Assembly (NCBI GenBank): GCA_031287815.1
Contig: JAITSM010000163.1
Location: 1 to 15,807, forward strand
From: Prevotellaceae bacterium
GTDB taxonomy: Bacteria; Bacteroidota; Bacteroidia; Bacteroidales; UBA932
Length of the DNA: 15,807 bases
Direction of reading: 5' to 3'
Positions 1-7,200 of the stretch are shown one piece after another (the stretch's first letter is position 1; each line of letters begins with the position of its first letter). The notes beneath the pieces were generated by a model. That model was not told the DNA's origin. It made no database searches and was given only the letters and a program-made list of their open reading frames with translations. The translations under genes were made by a program, and so were the position numbers.

Positions 1-2
1 TC

Positions 3-89
3 GATGCCCTCAACGGCAGCGAACAGCTCGGTCGCTCGGTCAACGTGTCGGTGGCTCGTGAGAGAGTGGAACGCGGCCGCAGTTATTAA
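3..89 (+). CDS. C-terminal end of an RRM RNA-binding protein (5' partial)
   Basis: An open frame runs in from the left edge and ends at TAA (87-89), giving 28 residues. It begins DALNGSEQLGRSVNVSVARE and ends in an R/G/S-rich tail. The pattern 'ALNG.E..GR...V..AR' is the last helix and strand of an RNA recognition motif, as in the small glycine-rich single-RRM proteins common in Bacteroidetes and cyanobacteria. Those proteins bind single-stranded RNA and are often linked to stress or cold adaptation. The RNP1 and RNP2 motifs would lie upstream, outside the window. A hairpin and then a strong terminator follow directly, so this is the last gene of its transcript. The family call is good. A precise role cannot be given. 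Confidence 0.8.
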   Translation, partial: DALNGSEQLGRSVNVSVARERVERGRSY

Positions 90-91
90 CG

Positions 92-116
92 GTAGCCGGC
101 TTGAGAAGCCGGGTAC
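92..116 (+). other. Stable hairpin directly after the RRM stop codon
   Basis: CCGGCTT (96-102) and AAGCCGG (106-112) pair around a GAG triloop. GTA (92-94) and TAC (114-116) extend the stem beyond one G-G mismatch. No T-run follows, so it is not an intrinsic terminator on its own. It may protect the mRNA 3' end or pause polymerase ahead of the real terminator at 177. Confidence 0.5.
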
Positions 117-176
117 TTACACATGACATTATATATTCTTTAAATATATAAGTGAAATTACTGCTAATCTAAGGAG

Positions 177-208
177 AAATCGTTTGGATCCCCAAACGAT
201 TTTTTTTT
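177..208 (+). terminator. Rho-independent terminator of the RRM gene
   Basis: A perfect 11-bp stem, AAATCGTTTGG (177-187) with CCAAACGATTT (192-202), closes an ATCC tetraloop and runs into nine Ts (200-208). It is a textbook + strand terminator. Read from the minus strand the stem has no good U-run, so it serves the convergent GNAT gene poorly. A run of ten Gs (211-220) follows immediately. Confidence 0.9.
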
Positions 209-224
209 GCGGGGGGGGGGACGG

Positions 225-1070
225 CTAATCTTTCAACAGGTTTACGTAGGCATGGATGGTGGAAACCGTTGCCGGCGGCGGAACCAGCCATTTCAACATG
301 GCCAGCGGCGCGACGGTTCCCCGCGTTTCCCACAAAGGGCTGCCTACAGCCAAATGGCAGGCGAAACGGCGGCACTGCGGATACCGCCGCTTCAGAAAAT
401 ACAAAGCCGCCGGCGCCAGCGCGGGCGTCAAGGCAACTTCTTTCAACAGGAGGGCGTCGTTTTCCGGCGCGGCCACGACGTATCCTTCGTCTTCGTTTTG
501 GGAAAAATAATACACGTCGCCATGCAGCAGGCGGCTTTCTTTTAATATATACTGCAACGCCCCGCTGTCCCAGCGGACAAAAAAATCGCCCGGCGCAAAA
601 TAACGTTCCCGCAGGGTAAAAAACGTATCCTCCTCCTGCAGCGGTGTTCCTTCCAACGCGCCCGCCGGCGCAATTTCCTCAGCGGAAAATTCGACGGTGC
701 GGCGATAAAAAGCCGTTGAAAAGCCTTGCCGTTCGTAGAAACGAAATAACTCGGGCGTGGCGGGCGCGACTATTTGCAAAGTGCATTTTTCCGCCCTTGC
801 CTGTTCTTCGGCCTGCTGCGACAAGGCAAAAGAGAACCCTTTGTTCCGGAACGCCGGCAAGGTAGCCACCGCATATACATAACGCGCCGCAAACGTTCCG
901 GCCGGCGTAACCACCGTTGCCGGCAACAGCGTCATCATCGCCACTCCCCTGCCCTCCCGGCAATAGACCAGCGTGTTTTCCGGGCGGTAGCGTTCGGAAA
1001 AATAAAAATCAATATACTTGCCCGCGTCGTTAAAACAGGCGCGCCAAATATTTTTTAATTCTTCTGTCAT
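225..1070 (-). CDS. GNAT-family N-acetyltransferase
   Basis: A 281-residue protein with a GNAT fold in its N-terminal half. Hydrophobic strands at residues 43-57 and 63-70 lead into the acetyl-CoA pyrophosphate-binding segment VATLPAFRNKGFSFAL (about 68-83), with the R-x-x-G-x-S form of the loop. The ELFRFYERQGF segment (about 107-117) is the usual late helix and strand (FYE..GF). The C-terminal 150 residues are longer than a minimal GNAT and may be a second, degenerate GNAT-like or substrate domain. It should transfer an acyl group from acyl-CoA to an amine; the substrate is unknown. Its ATG overlaps the stop of the upstream DUF2156 gene by four bases (1067-1070), so the two are translationally coupled. 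Confidence 0.85.
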   Translation of the reverse strand: MTEELKNIWRACFNDAGKYIDFYFSERYRPENTLVYCREGRGVAMMTLLPATVVTPAGTFAARYVYAVATLPAFRNKGFSFALSQQAEEQARAEKCTLQIVAPATPELFRFYERQGFSTAFYRRTVEFSAEEIAPAGALEGTPLQEEDTFFTLRERYFAPGDFFVRWDSGALQYILKESRLLHGDVYYFSQNEDEGYVVAAPENDALLLKEVALTPALAPAALYFLKRRYPQCRRFACHLAVGSPLWETRGTVAPLAMLKWLVPPPATVSTIHAYVNLLKD

Positions 1071-1960
1071 GCGGTAATAAGTTCTGCGTTGTATTTTTCA
1101 ACCATAAACGCCGGCCGGTACGACAGCTTCGCCTTGCGTAATCCCTCGTCGCCGGTATCGTCTTCGCGGTTGATGTATTTCAGATGCGCGGCGTGCCGCC
1201 GGGCAAATTCATAGTTGATGACCTGGTAAGCTCCCGGAAATTCTTCGCCGAACGCCTTTTCGATATGTACAGTAAATGTATCGGAGCTGGTTTGTTCGCC
1301 CACCGTGTAGGCAATCACCTTGCCGCCCACGCGCAGCAGGCCGCCGGACAATGATTCATCGGAAAAATAATTCAACGCGCGGCGCACGGCGCAGGTTTCC
1401 GCCCGCAATGAGGAATTTTCGTGACAGGCATACTTGCGGCACCATTCCTCATTCATTCGCACGCATTCCTGTAAATTGCCGGCGGCAATAGCCTCGTAAT
1501 GCCACTCGAAATTTTTATTGAACCGTGAAATTAAATTACGCTTGGGTTGGAATTTTTTCCCCGATAGGTTTATCAAATCTTCGGAATGGTAAATATAATC
1601 AAAGGTATTCCGTAACAAAATAAAATGAAAACGGCCGGGAAATAACTGTTCCAGCAATTGTTTCCCTTCCGCCTGTACGGTGCGGAGCACAAGGGGCTGT
1701 TCCAGCAGGGCGGCGTCTTCGATCAGGGCGGTGATGGCCGCTTGCAGGTTGCCGGCGCCCGCCGGATAAATGTAGCTTTTCCGCTCCCCGCCGCCACGAT
1801 TCAGCAAAAAGCCCTCGAAGAAAGCAATCTCTGTGTTGAACGCTTTCGACCAGTTGAAAATATTTGCAAAAGAATATTCCGCAGCGCGGAAATCAGACAG
1901 TTTTAAGACGGCATTTACTTTTTCCTTATCGGCAATAGTTACTGCCCGAAAATTTATCAT
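1067..1960 (-). CDS. DUF2156 / phosphatidylglycerol lysyltransferase C-terminal-like protein
   Basis: A 297-residue soluble protein. Its start (MINFRAVTIADKEKVNAVLK, then an SDFRAAEYSFANIFNW segment near residues 22-37) and its layout fit the DUF2156 family. That family has a tandem GNAT-like fold related to the catalytic domain of MprF and to Fem aminoacyl transferases. No membrane segments are seen, so it is not a full MprF flippase-synthase. A cytoplasmic acyl- or aminoacyl-transferase role is inferred; the substrate is unknown. It is first in a two-gene minus operon with the GNAT gene at 225-1070, joined by an ATGA overlap. The start is the first ATG after a TAnnTTTG-type promoter about 45 bp upstream. 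Confidence 0.75.
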   Translation of the reverse strand: MINFRAVTIADKEKVNAVLKLSDFRAAEYSFANIFNWSKAFNTEIAFFEGFLLNRGGGERKSYIYPAGAGNLQAAITALIEDAALLEQPLVLRTVQAEGKQLLEQLFPGRFHFILLRNTFDYIYHSEDLINLSGKKFQPKRNLISRFNKNFEWHYEAIAAGNLQECVRMNEEWCRKYACHENSSLRAETCAVRRALNYFSDESLSGGLLRVGGKVIAYTVGEQTSSDTFTVHIEKAFGEEFPGAYQVINYEFARRHAAHLKYINREDDTGDEGLRKAKLSYRPAFMVEKYNAELITA

Positions 1961-1990
1961 ATTTTTTAATAACTAACTTTACAAAAAAAA

Positions 1991-2017
1991 TTGTACCTTT
2001 GAGCCGCAAAGATACAA
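1991..2017. promoter_or_regulatory. Divergent promoter dyad: DUF2156 operon (-) and response regulator (+)
   Basis: TTGTACCTTTG (1991-2001) and CAAAGATACAA (2007-2017) form an inverted repeat with one mismatch and a 5-bp spacer. Each arm holds a Bacteroidetes -7 box: TACCTTTG on + (1994-2001) and TATCTTTG on - (2014-2007). Predicted starts are near 2008 (+) and 2000 (-). No clean -33 TTTG sits 19-21 nt upstream of either box, so both promoters are probably modest or activator-dependent. The two polymerase footprints would overlap, so the directions should compete. Confidence 0.6.
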
Positions 2018-2059
2018 AAAAAGAGATTGTATTTCTATAAATTTAAAACCAAATTCTCT

Positions 2060-2737
2060 ATGAAGGCTTATAAAATACTCTTGGTGGACGACGAGAACGA
2101 CATTCTGGATTTCCTTTCTTATACCTTGCGGAAAGAAAATTTTGAAGTTTATACGGCCACCGACGGCAAACAGGGCGTGGAAAAAGCGCTGGAAGTAACG
2201 CCGCACTTAATCCTGCTGGATGTGATGATGCCCAATATGGACGGCATCGCCACGTGTGAAGAATTACGCAAATACGACTCTTTAAAGAATACCACCATCG
2301 CTTTTCTTACGGCGCGCGGCGAAGACTATTCGCAAATCGCCGGATTCGACGCCGGCGGCGACGACTATATAACCAAACCCATCCGCCCGAAAGTATTGGT
2401 CAGCCGCATTAACGCCTTGTTAAAACGCCATAATTTTGTACATAACGACGGGACGCATACCCCCATTCCTTCCATCACCATCGACCGTGAACGGTTTGTT
2501 GTATACCAGGACGGGAATGAAGTGCTGTTGCCTAAGAAAGAATTTGAACTGTTAACTTTGCTGTACTCAAAGCCGGAAAAAGTATTTTTACGCGAAGAAA
2601 TTTACACGGCGGTGTGGGGCAATGACATTGTGGTGGGCGAGCGCACCATTGATGTGCACATCCGGAAGCTGCGCGAAAAATTAGGCGATAAACATATCAA
2701 AACCATCAAAGGGGTCGGGTATAAATTTATACCGTGA
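2060..2737 (+). CDS. OmpR/PhoB-family response regulator
   Basis: A 225-residue two-domain regulator. The receiver domain (about 5-122) has acidic pocket D10/D11, phospho-acceptor D54 in ILLDVMMPNMDG, switch T84 and conserved K106 in ITKP. A winged-helix DNA-binding domain follows (about 137-225), with the usual EFELLTLLYSKP and RTIDVHIRKLREKLG segments and a KGVGYKF end. All catalytic residues are present, so it should be phosphorylated by a histidine kinase and act as a transcription factor. No kinase gene is adjacent, so the partner is elsewhere. The ATG at 2060 is preferred over a TTG at 2027, because the latter adds a lysine-rich extension not usual in the family. The regulated pathway cannot be named; PhoB-like is the closest resemblance. 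Confidence 0.93.
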   Translation: MKAYKILLVDDENDILDFLSYTLRKENFEVYTATDGKQGVEKALEVTPHLILLDVMMPNMDGIATCEELRKYDSLKNTTIAFLTARGEDYSQIAGFDAGGDDYITKPIRPKVLVSRINALLKRHNFVHNDGTHTPIPSITIDRERFVVYQDGNEVLLPKKEFELLTLLYSKPEKVFLREEIYTAVWGNDIVVGERTIDVHIRKLREKLGDKHIKTIKGVGYKFIP

Positions 2738-2763
2738 TACATTATTTTAATTATTTATGGAAT

Positions 2764-2790
2764 AAGCCGCCCGCATTCGCGGGCGGCTTT
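2764..2790 (+). terminator. Terminator of the response regulator gene
   Basis: AAGCCGCCCGC (2764-2774) pairs perfectly with GCGGGCGGCTT (2779-2789) around an ATTC loop, followed by a short T-rich stretch (TTTGCGTTTTG). The hairpin and its tail (2767-2800) are almost repeated at 3444-3476 on the far side of the toxin-antitoxin pair. Confidence 0.8.
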
Positions 2791-2819
2791 GCGTTTTGTG
2801 GAGATTTTGCGTATATTTG
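2788..2819 (+). promoter_or_regulatory. Bacteroidetes-type promoter of the toxin-antitoxin pair
   Basis: TTTG (2788-2791), a 20-nt spacer, then TATATTTG (2812-2819) is an exact match to TTTG-N19-21-TAnnTTTG. The start point would be near 2826, leaving a leader of about 12 nt before the antitoxin ATG at 2838. The -33 box lies in the tail of the preceding terminator, so the promoter and terminator are compacted together. Confidence 0.7.
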
Positions 2820-2837
2820 TGGGAAAATATAGAAAGC

Positions 2838-3047
2838 ATGGAAACACTTCAGATACAATTGATGAACCCACAGGTCAAAACGCTGCTGCAAGATTTGGCG
2901 GCATTGAAACTAATTACCATCCAGCCGTCGCCCGGCATTAAAGAATTGCTGTCGCGTTTCCGCAGTCATGTGGATGCGGCCCCTTCCTTAGAAGAAATCA
3001 CGCAGGAAGTCGAAACGGTAAGAAGCGCCCGATATGCCGAAAAGTAG
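2838..3047 (+). CDS. Putative antitoxin of a PIN-type toxin-antitoxin pair
   Basis: A 69-residue protein starting METLQIQLMNPQVKTLLQDL. The first two-thirds looks like a short strand and helices. The C-terminal part (SLEEITQEVETVRSARYAEK) is charged and helical, as in the flexible toxin-wrapping tails of small antitoxins. I do not recognise a specific DNA-binding fold. The call rests mainly on size and context: it lies directly upstream of a PIN toxin gene, overlaps it by 14 bp (3034-3047), and has its own promoter. A start at 2796 is rejected because it lies upstream of the predicted transcription start. Expected role: neutralise the PIN RNase and repress the operon. Confidence 0.7.
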   Translation: METLQIQLMNPQVKTLLQDLAALKLITIQPSPGIKELLSRFRSHVDAAPSLEEITQEVETVRSARYAEK

Positions 3048-3438
3048 TATTATTATCGACACTAATTTATGGATTAGCTTTCTGCTGACAAAACGATATC
3101 CATTGTTGGATGCATTATTGGAAAACAACGCCGTAGAACTGATTTTCAGCAATGAATTATTGAACGAATTTGTAGAAGTTGTACAGCGACCGAAGTTCCA
3201 GAAATTTTTCTCACAAGAAGACACTGAAGCATTGTTGCAATACATACGACAGTACGCCCGTTTTGTAAAGGTTCACTCGGACGTTACTGTTTGTAGAGAT
3301 ACCAAAGACAATTTTTTGCTATCATTGGCACAAGACAGCCATGCCGATTATCTGATAACGGGTGACAAGGATTTGTTATCTTTAAATACCTTCGGGAAGA
3401 CAAAAATTATCCCCATGTCAATATTTAAGACGTTGTAA
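3034..3438 (+). CDS. PIN-domain toxin (putative ribonuclease)
   Basis: A 134-residue single PIN domain of the type annotated as putative toxin-antitoxin toxin component, PIN family (COG1569-like). The acidic metal-binding set is visible: D9 in IIIDTNLW, E45 in LNEFVEVV, D89/D92 in CRDTKDN and D111/D113 in ITGDKDLL. Members cleave RNA with Mg2+ or Mn2+ when free of antitoxin. The length is complete, with no frameshift. The gene overlaps the antitoxin and ends a few bases before a terminator hairpin. It looks A/T-richer than its neighbours and the pair sits between two near-identical direct repeats, both consistent with acquisition as a cassette. Confidence 0.85.
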   Translation: MPKSSIIIDTNLWISFLLTKRYPLLDALLENNAVELIFSNELLNEFVEVVQRPKFQKFFSQEDTEALLQYIRQYARFVKVHSDVTVCRDTKDNFLLSLAQDSHADYLITGDKDLLSLNTFGKTKIIPMSIFKTL

Positions 3439-3443
3439 TGTTC

Positions 3444-3475
3444 CCGCCCGCGTTCGCGGGCGGCTTGCTTTTTGT
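3444..3475 (+). terminator. Terminator of the toxin-antitoxin pair
   Basis: CCGCCCGC (3444-3451) pairs with GCGGGCGG (3456-3463) around a GTTC loop, followed by CTTGCTTTTTG. It differs from the hairpin at 2767-2800 by one loop base and small indels in the tail. The minus-strand reading lacks a U-run, so it does not obviously serve the convergent peptidase gene ending at 3490. Confidence 0.75.
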
Positions 3476-3489
3476 GTGGGAAATCTCCG

Positions 3490-4221
3490 TTAATACACCC
3501 GCGTACTGTATTTCTGCAATTCTCGGGAATATTCGCGGGCTTTGCCGTGGGCTAAGCGGTCAAGCAATTTCCAAAAACCCGCGCCATGATTTTTGTGAAT
3601 GGTATGGCTTAATTCGTGCAGAATGATAAAGTCTATCAAATGCGGCGGCAGGTGCATGAGGTGAATGCTTAGTGTAATGGTGTTGTCGGGCATGCAAATG
3701 CCCCAGTAGGAACGCACGTTTTTAATGTTTAGTTTTTTGTACGGCAAATTACATTGTTCGGCCAATTGCACCATACGTTGCGGCAACGCTTCGTGGGCTT
3801 CCACCTTCCAGGCATGCTCCACCGCCTTGCGGATGACTGTTTGCAGCATCTCTTCCTGTGTAGACCGGTGTTCGGGGTAGTAGATATAAACTGTTTCGGG
3901 AACAATATGCACGCGCACATTTTGCCGCGCTTCCGGCACCAATTGAACTTTTCGTGAATAGGTAGCAAATTCCGTTTCGGGTGTAAATACCGTCTTTGTT
4001 TCTTTCTGCTTTGCTTTCAGTCGTTGCATGGTCCGGGCGACCCAATCGGCTTTTTCGTACAGAAAAAGTTCCGCAGTTGTAAAACTTTCGTTCAGCGGCA
4101 AAGTAACCAATACGCCCTTTTCCGGCCGTATTAAAATCCTGATGGAACGCGAGCGCGCTATCCTGCGAAAATGTACTTCACCGAATTTCGTATGTTGCAA
4201 CACGCGCTCGCGGTCGTTCAT
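3490..4221 (-). CDS. YgjP-like (DUF45, SprT-type) zinc metallopeptidase
   Basis: A 243-residue soluble protein of the COG1451 / YgjP family. The zinc site is HELSH (H202, E203, H206), with a third histidine likely H212 in KNHG. Upstream, RSYWGIC (170-176) corresponds to the family's R-x-x-W-G-x-C signature, and the N-terminal half carries the usual basic 'RSRSIRILIRPEKGVLVTLP' strand pair. It is probably a cytoplasmic metalloprotease; substrates are unknown. It lies 21 bp downstream of tamB on the same strand and is probably co-transcribed. Some family members are neighbours of type I restriction genes, but nothing of that kind is present here. Confidence 0.88.
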   Translation of the reverse strand: MNDRERVLQHTKFGEVHFRRIARSRSIRILIRPEKGVLVTLPLNESFTTAELFLYEKADWVARTMQRLKAKQKETKTVFTPETEFATYSRKVQLVPEARQNVRVHIVPETVYIYYPEHRSTQEEMLQTVIRKAVEHAWKVEAHEALPQRMVQLAEQCNLPYKKLNIKNVRSYWGICMPDNTITLSIHLMHLPPHLIDFIILHELSHTIHKNHGAGFWKLLDRLAHGKAREYSRELQKYSTRVY

Positions 4222-4242
4222 GATGCCTGTACTGCTTATGGT

Positions 4243-7200
4243 TTATTGTTTGGTTTCCGTTTGCTCGCGGTTTTCCGGGCGTTCTTCTTTGTCATCGCGC
4301 ACCACCGGTTCTTTTTCGGGCAGTGTGTTGGATGCTTTTTTCTTCCCGAAAAACCGCCTGAATAACTCGGAAAAATTATTAAATTCTTCCCGGTACATTA
4401 TCCCGAGCCCATAGCGCTGGCTGTTGTCCACATTATCAGTATAGCGGTCTACCGAGCGGGTGAATGCCCGGAATTGCAGTTTGTTTTTACTGTCAAGGCG
4501 GACGCCTACATCGAAGTCGTTGGCGAGCGGCTGGGATTCATTGCCGGAGCCGACATTGCCGTTTATCACTATCCTGTCGTCGAGTATCTGGGTCGAGAAG
4601 CTTACTTCAAACACATCTTCCCGTCCCCGCTGCTGAGGGAGGTAGGAGAACCCCAAACCCAAGGGGAGATTAAACCGGTTGAAGAGATTGTTGATTTGGC
4701 TGGTCACTAATCCGGTTGCGCTTCCCATGAGCAGATTGGCGCTTAACTCCGACTGGTCGTCAGCCAGGAAGCCGCCGAACGCCAGCAATGACAGGAACTG
4801 CCGCGTTCTTTTTTCTTCCGTATTCAATGCGCTTTGCACCCGCGCCCGCGTTTCGGCGTCAAGGTTTTCTACATCCACGCCCAAGGTGATGACCGGATTT
4901 AATAAATTACCGGTAATGTCAATGCGGCAACTGACCTGCCGGCGGGTAGCCATAACCGTAGAATCGGCCAGTAATGCATTTAACGACGCCGTTGTTTTAT
5001 AAATAGCCGACAAGTCAAGATTCATTTTCTGCAAGTCGCCGTTAAAACTGATTCGCCCGCCTTCGACAAAATCAAACCGTTTGGTAATAAGATTAAAGTT
5101 TTGAATGGTGAACAGGTAGTCGCCCTTGCTGACGCGGTAATCGCCATAAATATTGAATTTATTGGTCGAGGGATTTATTTCCATTTTTATGTCCCCCGTG
5201 CCGAAACTGCGTATCATATCTTCGGACTTTTTATCCAGCTCCAGCAGTACTTCCGTTTCCGGCGTTACGTTCAGGTTCAGGGAAACCTCCATATTATTGG
5301 CCGGCGGCCGGCGCTTTTCCGCCGGTTTGTCCAATACGTCGCGAACGACAGGCTGCGTAAAGGAAAGTAATCCCATATTATTCGCCTGCGCCGGCGAAGA
5401 GGCCGGAATATGCAGCACGGAATTTTTTTCCGCTTTTAAATTGATATCAAATACCGCCCCGTCGGCTTTGCCCTTAATCAACGCGGCGCCGGTAGCGTAG
5501 GCGCGGCCATAGAATACCTCGTTATCTTTTTCCGTAGTATTCATCACGCACAAATTGCGCGGATAGGCGGTTACTTCGTATTGCCAGTCTTGGAAATTAG
5601 TATGGCCGACGGTCAATGATAACATAGCTGCGCCGCCAAGCCCATCGCTGACTTCCGCATTTTTGAAGCCAAAGGATGTGGCGTTGATGAATAGCGGGGA
5701 ATGGAACGAATAGCGCATTTTCAAATAATCGACCGTAGCCGACATATTCTCGGCGTAGAGCTGCGAGCCTTCCATAACAAGGTTGGACAAGGGGCCATAC
5801 AAGCGAACTTTGCCGGAAAGCGTTCCGGTTATGTTGCCCAGCACGCTTTCCAGCAAAGGGGATATATGCGCAACCTGCAACCGGTTGAATTCACCCGAGA
5901 GGTCAAGGTATTTGTTCTTCGGAGAATAAACGCCCGATATTTCCATTGTGCGGAGCGTATCGGTTTGCGCCGCCGCATGCAGCAAAAATTGTCTGTCCTC
6001 ATTGTGCCACCAGCTATGAATGTCGAGGTTGCCAAACGGGCGGTTATTTACCTGCAACCGGTCAACCGTTACGTTGGTAAAAAAATGCAACGAATGATAC
6101 ACATCTACGATTTTCGCTTCGCCGGACAGCAATCCGGCAAAATAATATTTTCCCCTGCCGGTTACGTAATTCACATTGGAGATATCGAAATCTTTTACGG
6201 TTACCGTCAAAGTGTCTTCCATACTGTTCGACAATGCGCCATTGATACGGATATCCTGCCGGTGGTTGTACACATGAAAATTATCGATATGAATCTTGTT
6301 ATTGAACTTTATCGTAGCCGGCGCAATGTTCCATGTCGTGTCATTGATGACGACCTCCGATGTATAAAGCTGCAAATTTGCCAACACTTCCTTTGTGGGT
6401 TGTTCCCTTACAAAATCAAGGGTAGCCGACAAGTCCCCCCGGTTTTCCACCGCTGCCCGGTTGTCATAGCTTGTTTTAAAGTTCAATTTATTTCCGGACA
6501 GCGTTGCCTGTGCAACCATGTTTTGCATGGGAAAGCCCAATACCGTCGCCTTGCCGGCCTTCATTTCGGCACGGCTTTGCGATGCATTGCCGACAGCGTG
6601 CAAAGAAATATTGTTCGCATGATAGTCGCTCCATGCCAGCTCATCCCCCGTTAGCAGCAAATTCAACGAATCCTCTTCGGAAATCGTTACGGATAGTTTT
6701 GTGCCGGGGGCTATGTGCAGCCCGGGAAGTACGATACCGGCCACTGCCGACACATCCTTGAACGTAGCTTTCAAATGGTATCGTCCGTCGTCCGCCACCG
6801 TATCCGGCAAATCATCGGCAAACAGCGCCGGCAAATGCTGCCGGGCGAGCACATGGTCGATATTGTCGACAAACGCGGGCGCCGGTTTTTGCGCAATGTA
6901 ATCCACGTCCAAAAAGCCGGAGTGCAGCGTTATATGGTGCCGGTTTTCGTGATAATCCGACGTTATATAAATATCGCCCACCGGCAGTTTTCCCCGGTGG
7001 CCGGTATATTCTATGCCGGAAATAGCTATCTTCCCGATACCGTCGAAGGCGCTTTTCATTTCATAACCGGCTTTTACCGCCGCTTTCACTATCGACACCG
7101 AATCGCGCGGATTTAAATGCAGCGCCGCCAAGTCGGCATGGTGCACGGAAGCGTCAAAATCAAATTGCAGGGCATCGGGTGCAGAAGCTTCCGCTACCCG

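Noticed and set aside
207..619. Plus-strand open frames opposite the GNAT gene
   Set aside because: They are antisense shadows with Arg/Pro/Gly-rich composition and no recognisable domain.
2027..2059. Upstream TTG start of the response regulator
   Set aside because: It adds a lysine- and aromatic-rich leader not seen in receiver domains, which normally begin a few residues before the KILLVDDE strand.
3438..3626. 62-codon plus frame after the toxin gene
   Set aside because: It begins in the terminator hairpin and then runs antisense to the YgjP-like peptidase gene.
5701..6654. 317-codon plus-strand open frame opposite tamB
   Set aside because: It lies wholly antisense to a clear TamB gene, has an unusual Arg/Ile/Val-rich composition without domains, and lacks a promoter or operon context.
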